Source of the DNA: Boswellia sacra
Lineage: Eukaryota > Streptophyta > Magnoliopsida > Sapindales > Burseraceae
Direction: 5' to 3'
Assembly: GCA_013180625.2 (NCBI GenBank)
Contig: SNVD02011507.1
Location: 868,001-932,000, forward strand
DNA length: 64,000 nucleotides
In this document: in pieces, positions 1 through 12,222 of the stretch
How positions within the stretch are numbered: the stretch's first letter is position 1
Layout of the letters: each line of letters opens with the position of its first letter
Program-made: the position numbers and the translations under genes
Notes under the pieces: model-generated
Seen by the model: the letters and a program-made list of their open reading frames with translations, nothing else
Told to the model about the DNA's origin: nothing
The model's database searches: none

Positions 1-1488
1 TTGACCATTTGTTCAATTTTTGCAGACCTTATGGAACACAAGTGTGCTATCTATCAAGATGAAACAGAAGTATAAGATTCTATGAGGCTAGTCAATTTAT
101 AGCAGATTCTCACAATCACCTTCTTTGTTTCTATGAGGCTAGTCAATTTATAGCAGATTCTCACATTCGCCTTCTTTGAATCCTTATGTGCAGAAAGATC
201 GGGAACGAGACGGCTTTCGGTGGTTGTAAGTGTTGCGCCCACCACTCACATGATTCCTTCAACACATGAGCGCATCAATCTCTATTTCATATATTTTATT
301 GCTCTCTTGTGGTTATTGATTTCACATATGTGCCTGAGCATGCAAGCAAATGCCTGCACGTGCATAACAAGAATGAAACTCTTTCTTGATCACTATTTTC
401 CTTCCTGAAGCAACCCAATTGCCGAACGATTAGCACATAGACATAGTCATTCGCATACTGTGGCAGCATGGAACCATAATTTGTTGTAAATGAGATTGGT
501 AGCCAGCGCTAGACATGAACATAGATATTACTATGCACTATTTAATTTCATGTATTTGTGTGAATCTCCTAATATATGTATGATGTGCACACCGCATTAG
601 CACAGATATATCTGCAAATGAATGAGCACATAGGTATCAGTATCAATAATCGTATGCAAGTGCCTCAAGGAAATCCTGTCTATTCTTCCTTACATCCAGG
701 AAAAACCAATTGGAAAAGGTTCTTGGCTTTTTGAAAATGGAGGAATACAAGGGAAACATAAAAATTTTCGCATCTGCTTTTGTCCCTCACTTAGGTAAGG
801 GATTATGCACATGGCTTTGTGTTAATTACTTGCTAGAAAGGATGCTAAAAAATGACCAGTTTCTTTGTCACAACAGAAAGAAAAGAATCCCATATGTCAC
901 TGTCATACTTAAAAGCCTTGAAATTAGGAGAATATTACGATACCCAAAAGCAGTTTTTTTATCAGTCCGATGCTGGCACGGGGCACTCCCTCTGTTAACG
1001 CAATTTCACCTTTATGACACAGTGGATCACTTTCAATGAGAACATTTCTGATCACAAATACAAATAATCAGCATTTTGGAAATCAACTTTATTCTATCAT
1101 GATGTACTTTGCATATTGTAAATTCTCAAACAGGAATATGATTTGTCTGATCATGTAACTTGGTCTGGGAAATCAGATTTATGATATGCATGCTTATCTT
1201 TATCTCAGATATGAAAGAACCCTACAAAGTTTAAATTCAATTAATAAATTTATGGTTATATTTTTGTGATGTGTTTTCACCGTGCATAGGAAGGAATCAA
1301 AACTTGTGAGTACTCACAAACTATTTATGCGTTTCATTGCCTTATATGATATTTTCTCATACAATGTAGTCAAGAAAATGAAGAGAAAGCAAAGCACATA
1401 ATATAACATTGCTTTCAACATGGCATTAGAGCTATCTTCATATTACTGTGACGGGAACCAACGTAGTGTGAGGACTTCTTTATAGTTG
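1..1488. other. intergenic, no gene recognised
   Basis: I see no supportable gene, RNA or mobile element here apart from the short tandem repeat at 78-179. Open frames are short, start at non-ATG codons or resemble nothing I know. The part next to 1488 is the 3' flank of the minus-strand glutaredoxin. Confidence 0.5.
78..179. repeat. 51-bp tandem duplication (two copies)
   Basis: Two adjacent 51-bp units (78-128 and 129-179), each beginning ttctatgaggctagtcaatt, differ at only a few bases. Because 51 is a multiple of three, a minus-strand open frame through it repeats a 17-residue block, but nothing else suggests a gene. Confidence 0.85.
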
Positions 1489-1794
1489 CTAGACCCAGAT
1501 GGCTCTCGCATCCATGAGCATCTGCTTCAGGGATCCATCAACGTGGAGTGATATGACATCTTTTGCTGAACCTATATATCTACCACCTATGAACACAGCT
1601 GGGACTGACCCAAATCCTTGGGCCCTTAGAGCCCGCTCGATTTCCCTCCCATTGGCTTCATGGTCAAGCTCATGAATCGCAGGGCTTGCACCAAGCTCAT
1701 AGAAGAGTGTCTTGATGCTGTGGCACATACAGCATGAGCTATTAGTGAAAATCACAGCAGCCCTCTTTGATGCCAATTCTCTTACAGTGTCCAT
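1489..1794 (-). CDS. CC-type (class III, ROXY-like) glutaredoxin, CCMC active site
   Basis: A complete intronless 101-residue glutaredoxin. The active site C21-C-M-C24 follows the first beta strand (AAVIFTNSS). The thioredoxin-fold cis-proline sits in the SVPAVFIGG stretch, and the C-terminal half has the glutathione-site block GSAKDVISLH. Length, lack of introns and the CC-x-C motif are typical of the land-plant CC-type family. These proteins act in nucleus and cytosol, bind TGA bZIP factors and modulate their activity. The C-terminus is AIWV, not the ALWL ending that recruits TOPLESS-type co-repressors in canonical ROXYs. A TATA box lies about 230 bp upstream. It is more distant from the three glutaredoxins at 41-52 kb than they are from each other. 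The family call is very secure; the exact orthologue is not determined. Confidence 0.93.
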   Translation of the reverse strand: MDTVRELASKRAAVIFTNSSCCMCHSIKTLFYELGASPAIHELDHEANGREIERALRAQGFGSVPAVFIGGRYIGSAKDVISLHVDGSLKQMLMDARAIWV

Positions 1795-2020
1795 GTCGAT
1801 AAACTTTGTTTGATTTTCCTAAAGATTTGGAGCAGGAGCAAATGCAATATGAAGAACAAAAAATTTCACCTCCAATGCAACTAACTGCTAATAAAAGTAG
1901 GAATGGCAGCAATAACACAAGCTCCAAAAGAAACTGAGAAGGCAAGTGATGAAAATAGATTAGTATAGGAAACTCCGTGTGAGGCTTAGCTATGGTGGAC
2001 TTTGCATTTTCTACAAGCCT

Positions 2021-2028
2021 TATTTATA
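2021..2028 (-). promoter_or_regulatory. TATA box of the minus-strand glutaredoxin
   Basis: TATAAATA on the minus strand, about 227 bp upstream of the ATG at 1794. The same octamer precedes the other three glutaredoxins in the window, which supports the call. Confidence 0.6.
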
Positions 2029-3564
2029 ATAGTTCGGTGAGGTTGGTGGATTACATTGTTTAATGCATAAGAACAAAAAACAATAGAAAAACAATAGATA
2101 GGATAAAAAGAAGAAGTTCCTTGAGATATTTGTTTGGATAAGAAAAATGCCCCCTATGATTTGCTTGATTGTGACCCTTTTGTGCTATAACCAACTTGTC
2201 ATTTTGCATATCAACCATAACTATAATCTAAACCTTCTGGAATGTCCGTACAACTAATCCAACCAGTGTTGGAATACCAAAAATGTATTAAAATAATTAG
2301 CGGAATGAACTTTCGGCCCTGGTTGGTAGCATCACAGCTTAAAATAGTGGCAACAGAAACAGGAAGAATGATGCTCTTATTGTTGATATCAGACCATAAT
2401 CATCCAAAACCAAGATTTCTTTAAATAATAATTCTTATTTGGAATGTCAAAGACCCGGAAAGAGGGTCAGTAATCTGATATTGATTCAAGCCCTCAACCT
2501 CTATCAACATACTAGGAAAAAAAAAAAAAAAAGAAAGGTCTGCTATGATGTTATGAGCTGACAAGAAAATCAATAAAGAATATGCAACCAAAGTGTGCTG
2601 ATTATCCTAATTTCAGGCTGATGATGCAGTTCCTAAAGTTGGTTTCATAATCATATCACATTTGGCAGTTGATATGGTAGAGTTAGTTTGGCTGATGCGG
2701 AGAGAAAAATAGAGCTTATCCAATTCACAGCTTTTCACTTTGTTACTTGGTCCCGCATCGAATTCGTGGCGCATAAAGATCCAGCGATAGGACAATTAGG
2801 AGCAAATCGTCATCCATTTGTGCCCTGTTAACTTACTAACAAGCAGAAAATCTCGACAGTAGTTGAAGAGATATTACGTATATAGATTATGTTTGCAGGA
2901 AAATTTATCTTGATAGGGGTCAAGGGGGAATATATTGTAAAATTGAAGAATAAGCCGCTGGCCTTGCAAAGATAGGAAGGGTTAATTAGTATCCTTGAGC
3001 AACACAAAAGAACAAAAACAAAAGTCCCAACTTATCTGTGCTTCAATTCCATATCAGAAGTAGATCGAATCTTAGGTGTAGGTGTATGGTGCGTCTTCTT
3101 GATCATCAACATGTGCAATGCAAGCAACGCAACCAAAGAATCTTGTTTCAAAGTAATCTAAATGAGAACATGCACGTGAGGGTCACCAGTGCATGTGGGC
3201 CAGTATATTTGCTATATTCATACACAGTCTTATTCTTGATTCTCATCAATCCTTTCTGACAGTAGTTCAAGATCATCACAAACTTCTGACATGGCTGTAA
3301 GATATTCAACAGAGAATGTCAACCCGCGACACAATAATGAACAAGTCAAATTTCCGCATCCCTACAACAGATTGTTAAAAAACCAATTTCACAATTTCAA
3401 CTTTCTGAATACCCGATTGCGCTTTCATATATTTTACCTAATTTAGTATATTTATTTTACATTTTTGTAAGATTGACCATTGGCTCTTTGTTGAATGACT
3501 ATTCGAAATCTATTATGTATGTTAGTTCATTTCATTCATTCATTCGCTTGGTGTTATAGTGTAG
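2029..3564. other. intergenic, no gene recognised
   Basis: AT-rich DNA between the glutaredoxin promoter and the old copia LTR. It holds a poly-A tract near 2519-2534 and no open frame with recognisable content. Confidence 0.45.
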
Positions 3565-3759
3565 TGATGTTAATGCCACTTGTTATTGATTCATTGATGT
3601 AGAATAATATATAATTGTTATAGAGAATCTATAGCAATAATTGTGGAGTGATTGAAGGAACTAAAATCTTTAGAGAGTTGGAAGGATAACTCAAGACTGA
3701 TATTCTACAATAAGAACAAATATTCTGCAGTGATTATCTCCTATGATTTTGCTCTATCA
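3565..3759 (-). repeat. 3' LTR of the old minus-strand copia
   Basis: 195 bp, same length as its partner at 20122-20316 and clearly similar with scattered substitutions. It has TG/CA termini on the minus strand. A purine tract sits just inside the element, as expected for a 3' LTR. Confidence 0.85.
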
Positions 3760-3762
3760 TAC

Positions 3763-5316
3763 CCCCGCAAGACTGAGCTTCCATCAAGGATGCCAATCTT
3801 GGATCGATGATCATGAAACAGTTTGCGAGACAAAGGTTTGGTTAAGGAATCCACAAATTGGCCTGTAGTGTGGACATGAATAACACGAAGCTGATTTGTT
3901 GTTACCTGATCAAATACAAAATCAAAGTCTATATGGCGATGTGCTTCATGCAAGAGTGAGACATTGGATTCACAGACAAGTAGGTGGCACCAACATTATC
4001 ATAGTAGATGGTAGAGTAGAAGGTGATGGCATGCCAAGCTCTTGCAATAAATTTGTAACCCAGTTTATTTCAGCTGCAGTGGATGCAATAGCTTGGTACT
4101 TGTCTTCAATTGAGGAATGAGCTACTGTTTTTTATTTCTTTGAGGACCAGCTGATTGGAGTAGCCCAAAAAAATTAAAAAAGATATAGGCTATTGTAGAA
4201 GTCTGATCATCCAAATTCCCAGTCCAATCGGCATCGGCAAATGCGTGAAAGGAAAGTGGGGAGGCTTTGCAAATGAAGACGCCACGGTAGACAATACCTT
4301 TTAACTAGCGAAGGATTCGCTTAACAGCTACCCAATGATTTGCTGTTGGCTTAAGCATGAATTGCAACAGTTTGTTAACGGCAAAGGAAACGTCTAGTCT
4401 GGTCAAGGATAAGTATTGTATAGAGCCAATCACTTAGCAATACATGGTAGGATCAGTTGCAGGGCTGCAATCATGTAGTTGAAGTTTTTCATAGGGGCAC
4501 ATAGGTGTGGAAACTGAGTGTGCATCTTTTATGTTAGTTCATGTAAGCAAATCTATGACATACTTCCTTTGTGACAAGAAGAGACCAGTTGAAGTAGTGA
4601 TGGCTTCAACTCCTAGGAAGTAATTTAAGTAACCGAGATCCTTAAAAGAGAAGCGATTAGCAAGTTTAGTAATGAAATTTTGTGTGAATATAGCATTATC
4701 GCGTGTAACAATAATATCATCGACATAAATCAAAAGTTAAATCAAATAATCATATAATCTTTGTAGATGAATAAAGAGTTATCACTAAGAATCGATGAAT
4801 CTGTAGGACAACAAGAAAGATCGCAATTCATTGTACCAAGCCCTAGGTGCTTGTTGAAGGCCATAGATAGCCTTAGTAAGCTTGCAAACATAGTGTGGAA
4901 ATTGAGGATGTATAAAACCTGTAGGTTGTTGCATGAGCACATAATCAATTAGTGATCCTTGTAAAAAATCATTATTAATCGAGCTACCACAATGACCATC
5001 CTTTAGATATAGCCAAGGTGAGAATAATATGAATTGTAGTGGGTTTAACAATAGGACTAAAACTCTCAATAAAGTCTACACCAGGTCTTTGATGGAAACC
5101 TTTGGCCACTAGACAAGCTTTATGACTATAAATTGTACCATCGGGATTCCTCAAAATTCTAAAATTCCACTTATAGTGTATGAGGTTCTGTCAATCAATT
5201 GGTTGTATGAGAGTCCAAGTGGAATTACGGAGAAGGGCATCATATTTTTCCACATAGCTTGTGACCATTATGGAAGTTTTTGGGCTCGAGATACACTCGT
5301 AGGTTCAATTTCAGTA
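3763..5316 (-). pseudogene. copia reverse transcriptase / RNase H remnant
   Basis: The 3' half of the old copia pol, read on the minus strand in several frames. From high to low coordinates it shows the RT start ([16 protein letters not shown] block near 5090-5110), INNDFLQG, then AIYGLQQAPRAWYNEL near 4845, the catalytic YVDDII box at 4718-4733 in a stretch ending FLSQRKYVIDLL, and an RNase H end (TGQFVDSLTKPLSRKLF) at about 3800-3870. Stops and frameshifts separate these blocks, so no functional product is expected. Upstream coding continues beyond the younger insertion, at 14060. Confidence 0.85.
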
Positions 5317-5321
5317 GATGG
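5317..5321. repeat. left target-site duplication gatgg
   Basis: gatgg directly precedes the 5' LTR and is repeated at 14055-14059 directly after the 3' LTR, as expected of a copia integration. Confidence 0.85.
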
Positions 5322-7155
5322 TGTTAGCCCTAAGGCTACATGATAATTTTGATGATAACAATACACATTGATTAATTGAGATTTACTAACATGTTTATTT
5401 ATGTGCAAGAGTAAGATCATTGAAATAATTTTAAAATCAAGAAGAGGCTTATTAAAATGAAGTGTTGAAGCTAAGGAGAAGACTACATGTTAAAGGCACC
5501 AAAGTTTAAGAACAAGGATTGACTCAAGGAATGTGACACATGAGCAATGTTCAATCAATTGGTCATATATATCTCTACAAATATCCAAATGACATGATTC
5601 TTGAGCCTTTGGAAAGCTTACTCAATTTATAACATTTCATATGTTTTAATGAAATTCAAATTTCAAGTGCAAGATTGTCCAAATCATCATGCAAGTTGAA
5701 AGACAAATGGAAGCAGCTGACATGAGCACCGAATACTCCTTTGGACATATCTTGAGCTAGAAAAATCAAAATGACTTGATTCTTATGGCATTGGAAAGAT
5801 AACTTAATGAATAACATTTCATATGTTTTGAAGAAATTCAAATTTCAAATGGAAGGTTGACATAATTAACATACAATTCGGTGGACTGACACAGAAAAGA
5901 AAAATCAACTCACATGAGTACCGAATGGTGTTTTTGGCCATATCTTAAGATAGAGATATCCAAATGCTTTGATTCTTAATGTTTTGGAAAGCTTATTCAA
6001 ATATTCAGATCTTTTATGTTTTGAAGAAATTCAAATTTCAAACGAAATGCTGACAGAATTATCATTCAATTTGGTGGACTGACACAAGAAAGAAAAATCA
6101 AGTCACATGAGCACCGAATGGTGTTTTGGCCATATCTTGAGCTACAGATATCCAAATGACTTGATTCTTGATGCGTTGGAAAGCTTATTCAAACGTGCAA
6201 ATCTTTTATGTTTTGCAGATTTTCAAATTGCAAACAGAACATTGACAAAAATGGTAGATAAGATTACGGTTTTTATGGTGGGCAGAAAATTTGGAGTTGG
6301 TGTCTTCACTTGTTCAAGTTCATCTCATTTGCCTATAAAATGAGCCATTCTCCCATGCATTCAACAAGTGCAAGAGAAGCATTTTATCAAGCAAAAAAAT
6401 AAGAGAAATATCAAGTCTAGAGAGCTTTTATATTCTTTATCTACTCTTTGAAGAGAGTTGTACTTTTGTTGTAGAAATTTTCTTTGTTTTTGTATTGTGG
6501 TGAGAGTGAGATCTTCTTGTAAAGGATAAAAGTTATCCTTGAGAGAACTCTTTCCTTGGTGAGTTTGTTCATCAAGAAGAACTCTTGGTGTGGTGTTATC
6601 AAGGGTTGAAGAAAGTTGCCTTGGTGAGGTTGTTCATCAAGAAGAACTCTTGGTGTGGTGTTATCAAGGTTGAAGGAAGTTGCCTTGGTGAGGTTGTTCA
6701 TCAAGAAGAACTCTTGGTGTGGTGTTATCAAGAGTTGAAGGAAGTTGCCTTGGTGAGGTTGTTCATCAAGAAGAACTCTTGGTGTGGTGTTATCAAGGGT
6801 TGGAAGAAAAAGTCTTGGTGAGGTTGTTCATCAAGCAAGTTGTAAAGATTTCTACAACTTAGTGGAAAGCTTAGCTCGTGGAGCTAGGAGCCCGTGGACG
6901 TAGGCAAGGTTTGCCGAACCACGTAAATTGAGTTTGCACTCTCTCTATCCCTATCTCTTTATATTTAGTTGCACTTGTGAATGTTCTTTGTTGCTATTCT
7001 CTTGATTGCATTCTATTTTCATCTTCTTCATCTTTATTCTCAAAGAAAGAGTTAAATTATTTTAATCTTCAAAGAAAAGTTTTACAAATTCGTTTTGATA
7101 AATAAAAACCCAATTCACCCCCCCCCCCTCTCGGGTTGCCATACCTGGGTCAACA
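5322..7155 (+). repeat. 5' LTR of the Sirevirus-like copia (first)
   Basis: 1834 bp. It holds about four diverged copies of a 160-195-bp unit (5540-6240, each with a catgagca...tggccatatcttgag core), a 65-bp tandem array (6554-6838), a GTGGACGTAGG hairpin motif (6893-6925) and a poly-C tract near 7119. It ends right before the PBS. Confidence 0.95.
6554..6838 (+). repeat. 65-bp tandem repeat array inside the 5' LTR
   Basis: Four full units plus a partial one, starting at 6554, 6619, 6683, 6748 and 6813. Each begins ccttggtgaggttgttcatc. The same array with the same number of units is in the 3' LTR (13448-13731). Confidence 0.9.
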
Positions 7156-7157
7156 AG

Positions 7158-7169
7158 TGGTATCAGAGC
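7158..7169 (+). other. primer-binding site (tRNA-Met type)
   Basis: TGGTATCAGAGC, the standard initiator tRNA-Met complement of plant copia elements, two bases after the 5' LTR. Confidence 0.9.
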
Positions 7170-7210
7170 AAGGTTGCTCAATTTTTTAAATCTTAATCGA
7201 TTTTTGAGCT

Positions 7211-8778
7211 ATGACAACTTTTAATTCAACTTCATATGTTGAGGGACTTTCTATCTCTAGACCTCCATTTTTCAATGGAAGTGATTACTCTTATTGGAAA
7301 ACTAGAATGAGTATTTTCTTGAAATCTTTTGATTATGATTTGTGGTCTATTGTTTTGGAAGGACCTTTTGTTCCTACCAAAATTGAAAATGGGAATGCAT
7401 GCTTAAAGAACCTAAAGAGTTTAGTGAAGATGATAAAAAGAAATTGAGTTTGAATGCTAAAGCTATGAATGTGTTATATTGTGCTCTAGATAGAAATGAG
7501 TTTAATAGAATATCTACTTGTTCTACGGCACAAGAAATATGGCACACACTTGAAGTAACTCATGAAGGAACTAGTCAAGTTAAAGAATCCAAAATTAGTA
7601 TGCTAGTTCATAGTTATGAGCTTTTTAAGATGAAATCGGATGAATCAATTTCTGAAATGTTTACTAGATTTACGGATATTATTAATAGTTTGAAATCTCT
7701 TGGTAAATCTTATTCTAATGTTGAAATGGTGAGAAAGATTCTTAGATGTTTACCAAAATCTTGGGAGCCAAAGGTGACGGCAATTCAAGAAGCAAAAGAC
7801 CTCACCAAACTACCATTAGAAGAACTTATGGGTTCTCTCATGACTCATAAAATCACCTTGAAGGAGAATGAAGAAGATTTCAAGAAAAAGAAAAATATCG
7901 CTTTCAAATCTTCAACAAAAGAAGATGATGAGTCCGACGATGAAGGAGATGATGAAGATCTTGCATTCATCACAAGAAAGCTAAAAAGGATGATTAGAAG
8001 AAACCAAGGATTCAAGAAGAATTCTAGAAGGGAGTACAAAGGGCAAAGCTCAAAGCAAGATAAGAAAAATGATCAAGTCATTTGCTATGAGTGCAAGAAA
8101 CCGGGACATGTAAAGATGGATTGTCCTTACTTCAAGAGTCAAAACAAGAAATCCAAAGCAATGAAAGCCACAAATTGGGATGATAGTGAAGCTAGCTCCA
8201 CCGAAGAAGAAGATTGCGAAGTGGCAAACATGTGCTTCATGGCTTTAAGTGAAGATGAGGTAAGTATTCGAAACTATGATCCTAAACTTTCATATGATGA
8301 ATTACTTGAAGCATTCCAAAATTTACATGTGCAAGTTGATAAGCAAAATTCAAAAAGTAATGCTTTTAAAAAGAAGTCAAAAATCATGTTATCTCAATTA
8401 GAAGAGGTGGTAGAAATAAATGAAGCTTTAGAAAATTAAAATAAAATTTTAAAGCAAAAAAATTTTGAAAGTTTGGAAAGTCAAATACATTTATTAAAAA
8501 CTGAAAATGACATTTTAAAACAAAAGGATTTTGATAAATTGGAGAAATAAAATGCTAGTTTGAAAAAGGAAAATAATGACTTAAGAAATATTGTTGATAT
8601 TTTTACAAAAAGCACAAAAAATTTGAATTCTATATTACAAAACCAAAGGTGTGTTTTTGATAAAAGAGGTTTAGGATATAAAACTCATAAAAATCAAAAG
8701 TATTTTAAAAATTATTTTGCTCATGCATCTTCTAGAAATAATCCTAATCATTCATATACTTATTGTGGAAGAAAATGA
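7211..8778 (+). pseudogene. copia gag, broken by a frameshift and three stops
   Basis: Starts at the ATG at 7211 (MTTFNSTSYVEGLSISRPPF, a copia gag N-terminus with the later FNGSDYSYWKTRM block). The frame shifts by one near 7400 and continues through the UBN2-type gag core. A CCHC zinc knuckle (CYECKKPGHVKMDC) lies near 8083-8124, and a long charged coiled-coil tail follows. In-frame stops lie at 8437 and 8548. A third at 8776 falls inside a second knuckle-like motif (CGRK-stop-HKVHSC). The long tail with a second knuckle is typical of Sireviruses. No intact Gag can be made from this copy. Confidence 0.88.
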
Positions 8779-8899
8779 CACAAAGTGCATTCTTGCTATA
8801 TTAAGAGAAATCCTAAGTTGAAACAAATATGGGTTCCAAAAAGTACCATAACTAACCCCAAGGACCCAAGAACTTTTGGGTACCAAAAAGTTACTCCTT

Positions 8900-9845
8900 G
8901 AATGTTGATTGTAGAGACAAAGTGGCAAACACAAGTGGTACTTAGATAGTGGATGCTCAAGGCATATGACCGGAGATGCCTCCAAGTTCTCAAGATTAAT
9001 CATGAAGAAAGGAGGATATGTGACCTTCGGTGATAATGCCAAAGGAAGGGTAATCGGACATGGTGATATTGGTAACCCTTCTTCACCTATTATTAAAGAT
9101 GTTTTGCTTGTTCATGGTTTAAAACATGATTTGATTAGCATTAGTCAATTGTGTGATAAGGGATATTTTGTTACTTTTGAGCCTAATAGATGTGTGATTA
9201 AGGATGTTAGTAACAATAAGACATTATTTGTTGGTAATAGATGTGGTAATATTTATACAATTGATATTGATGTTAATGATCATGTAGAAAATTGTTTCAT
9301 TGTTAATCATGATGCTTGGTTATGGCATAGAAGGTTAGGTCATGCTAGCATGGACACAATTTCAAAAATTTCTAAAAATGATTTAGTTGATGGTCTTCCA
9401 AAAATAAAATTTGAAAAGGATAAGATTTGTGATGCTTGTCAATTTGGAAAACAAGTGAGAACTTCTTTTAAACAAAAGAAATTTATTTCAACAAATAAAC
9501 CTCTACAATTACTTCATTTGGATTTATTTGGACCATCAAGAACTCAAAGCCTTGGTAGAAAGTATTATGTTTTTGTTATTGTGGATGATTATTCAAGATT
9601 CACTTGGGTATTATTCTTGAAAACTAAAAATGAGGCCATACAAGCTTTTTCAAAATTTGTAAAAAGAGTCCAAAATCAAAAAGGTTTTTATTGTGTCCAT
9701 TATGAGTGATCATGGTGGTGAAGTAGACAATGTTGCATTTGAAAATCTTTGTGATGAAAATGGTTTTGAACATAATTTTTCTCACCTAGAACTCCACAAC
9801 AAAATGGTGTTGTTGAAAGGAAAAATAGGACTATCCAAGAAATGG
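8900..9845 (+). pseudogene. copia protease / gag-pre-integrase / integrase region, frameshifted
   Basis: The aspartic protease motif DSGCSRHMTGD is at about 8945-8980. It is followed by a gag-pre-integrase block (LWHRRLGHASMDTISK) and the integrase zinc-binding and core regions, including HLDLFGPSRT and VIVDDYSRFTWV. A frameshift near 9695 moves the SDHGGEVDN block into another frame. A second shift near 9785 returns to the RT frame at the [17 protein letters not shown] block. The three integrase blocks therefore lie in different frames and no active integrase is expected. Confidence 0.88.
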
Positions 9846-11980
9846 CTAGGACCATGTTACTTGAAAATAATTTGCCAAAATATTTTTGGGTCGAAGCCGT
9901 TAATACCGCATGCTTTATAATCAATAGAGTCCATATTAGAGCTTTAATAAAGAAAACTCCTTATGAACTTTGGAAAGGAAGAAAACCCAACATTGGATTT
10001 TTTAAAGTTTTTGGATGTAAATGTTTTATTTTAAACACCAAGGATAACCTTGGAAAATTTGATGCAAAAGCCGATGTTGGAATTTTTGTTGGCTACTCCA
10101 ACCATAGTAAAGCATATAGAGTTTTTAACAAAAAGACTCTTACTATTGAAGAATCTATGCATGTTGAATTTGATGAAACTAATGTTATTTCTTCAAAGAA
10201 TTTAGAAGATGATATTGTTGAGGAAGAAAGGCAAATCAAGGAATCAAGACTTGATGAAAAGAGCCAAGATGAATTACAACTTCAACAAGAAAAGCTTGTG
10301 GAAGTAAATGATTCTTCCCAAGAATTGCCAAAGGAATGGAGGTATGCAAAAACTCACCCTAAAGATCTCATTATTGGTGAACCATCACAAGGTATGAAAA
10401 CTAGATCTTCTTTTAAGAACTTTTGTAATCATTTTGCTTTTGTCTCTCAATTTGAACCAAAATCTTTTAAAGAAGCCGAAAATGACGAAAGTTGGATTTT
10501 AGCTATGCAAGAAGAATTGAATCAATTTGAGAGAAATCAAGTTTGGGAATTAGTCCCTAGACCTAAAAATCATTCTATTATAGGCACTAAATGGATTTTT
10601 AGAAATAAAGTAGATGAAAATGGCACCATTATTAGAAACAAAGCTAGACTTGTTGCTCAAGGATACAATCAAGAAGAAGGTATTGATTATGAGGAAACCT
10701 TTGCACCGGTTGCTAGATTAGAATCAATTAGAATGTTGTGTGCATTTGCATGTTATAAAAATTTTACATTATATCAAATGGATGTCAAAAGTGCATTTTT
10801 AAATGGTTACATTATGGAGGAAGTATATGTAGAGCAACCTCTTGGTTTTCAAAATCATGATTTTCCAAACCATGTTTTCAAACTCAAAAAGGCACTTTAT
10901 GGCTTGAAACAAGCACCAAGAGCATGGTATGATAGATTGAGCAAATTTCTCATTGATAATGGTTTCGAAATGAAAAAAGTTGATACTACTCTTTTTGTTA
11001 AAACAAAAAATGATGATTTATTAATTGTTCAAATCTATGTTGATGATATTATATTTGGTGCTACTAATGTCTCTATGTGTGAGGAATTTTCCAAGTGCAT
11101 GCAACAAGAATTTGAAATGAGCTTAATGGGAGAATTAAATTTCTTCCTTGGACTTCAAATCAAGCAATCAATAGATGGGATCTTCATTAATCAAGCTAAA
11201 TACACAAGAGATCTTCTCAAGAAGTTTGGCATGGATAATTCAAGGACATATAACACACCTATGGGTACATTAACCAAGCTTGACAAAGATGAGAAAGGAA
11301 AAGATGTTGAGGTAACAAAATATCGAGGTATGATTGGCTCTCTTTTGTATTTAACTGCTAGTAGACCTGATATTATGTTTAGTGTATGTATATGTGCTAG
11401 ATTTCAATCTTGTCCAAAGGAATCTCACCTTAAAGCTGTCAAAAGGATATTTAGATATCTTCTTGGAACCATAAATCTAGGTCTTTGGTATCCTAAGTGT
11501 GATAATTTTGATCTAATTAGTTATTCCGATGCGGACTTTGCTGGAAGTCTTCTTGATAGAAAGAGCACTAGTGGCTCTTGCCATTTTCTAGGACATGCAT
11601 TAGTCTCATGGTTTAGTAGAAAACAAAATTCTGTTGCCTTATCAACTGCGGAAGCCGAGTATATTGCAGTAGGAAGTTGTTGTGCACAATCTCTTTGGAT
11701 GAAACAAATTTTAAAAGATTATGGTGTGGTATTTGATCATATTCCCATCAAATGTGACAATACAAGTGCCATCAACATTTCAAAAAATCCCATACAACAC
11801 TCTAGGACTAAGCATATAGAGATTAGACATCATTTTATTAGAGATCATGTGCAAAAAGGAAATATTTCGTTAGAATTTGTTCCCACCGATAAACAATTAG
11901 CCGATATATTTACTAAACCCCTTAGTCAAGATAGATTTTGCATAATTAGAAGAGAATTAGGCATGTTGGATATGTCTTAA
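9842..11980 (+). CDS. copia integrase C-terminus, reverse transcriptase and RNase H (open frame)
   Basis: A single 712-residue open frame, the last intact part of the polyprotein. It begins with the end of integrase ([21 protein letters not shown]). It continues with the RT fingers ([34 protein letters not shown]), the palm box [10 protein letters not shown] at about 11030-11060, and the RNase H region ([18 protein letters not shown] and [11 protein letters not shown]). It ends [19 protein letters not shown]. Catalytic DD is present. In life this is processed from Gag-Pol, so the ATG at 9842 is not a true start. Upstream lesions mean it is probably not expressed as an enzyme. It could only act if supplied by recombination or trans-complementation. 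Confidence 0.9.
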   Translation: MARTMLLENNLPKYFWVEAVNTACFIINRVHIRALIKKTPYELWKGRKPNIGFFKVFGCKCFILNTKDNLGKFDAKADVGIFVGYSNHSKAYRVFNKKTLTIEESMHVEFDETNVISSKNLEDDIVEEERQIKESRLDEKSQDELQLQQEKLVEVNDSSQELPKEWRYAKTHPKDLIIGEPSQGMKTRSSFKNFCNHFAFVSQFEPKSFKEAENDESWILAMQEELNQFERNQVWELVPRPKNHSIIGTKWIFRNKVDENGTIIRNKARLVAQGYNQEEGIDYEETFAPVARLESIRMLCAFACYKNFTLYQMDVKSAFLNGYIMEEVYVEQPLGFQNHDFPNHVFKLKKALYGLKQAPRAWYDRLSKFLIDNGFEMKKVDTTLFVKTKNDDLLIVQIYVDDIIFGATNVSMCEEFSKCMQQEFEMSLMGELNFFLGLQIKQSIDGIFINQAKYTRDLLKKFGMDNSRTYNTPMGTLTKLDKDEKGKDVEVTKYRGMIGSLLYLTASRPDIMFSVCICARFQSCPKESHLKAVKRIFRYLLGTINLGLWYPKCDNFDLISYSDADFAGSLLDRKSTSGSCHFLGHALVSWFSRKQNSVALSTAEAEYIAVGSCCAQSLWMKQILKDYGVVFDHIPIKCDNTSAINISKNPIQHSRTKHIEIRHHFIRDHVQKGNISLEFVPTDKQLADIFTKPLSQDRFCIIRRELGMLDMS

Positions 11981-12019
11981 TTTTGCTTTAATATGATAAT
12001 CTTTGAATGGTAGCATATG

Positions 12020-12222
12020 TTAAGGGGGAGAATATATTTAGGGGGAGTAGTTAATTTGATTACATCTTTTTGATGATAACAAAAGGGGGAGAAATAGTTG
12101 GATTGCTTATATTCATAACAAGTGCCATTCTTTTTGCTTATTGTTGATTTTTATTTTCATTCTTGATTTTAGATTATATTTTAAAGCAATCAATGGTTTG
12201 TCATCATCAAAAAGGGGGAGAT
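12020..12222 (+). other. multiple polypurine tracts before the 3' LTR
   Basis: Four AAGGGGGAGA-like purine runs: about 12022-12031, 12040-12047, 12081-12093 and 12209-12222. The last one abuts the 3' LTR and is the likely plus-strand primer. Tandem PPTs are a known Sirevirus hallmark. Confidence 0.8.

Noticed and set aside
710..1039. 109-residue open frame
   Set aside because: It starts at TTG, shows no family similarity I recognise, and lies in AT-rich intergenic DNA.
6554..6838. CRISPR-like array
   Set aside because: The 65-bp units are contiguous tandem repeats without unique spacers, inside a plant LTR.
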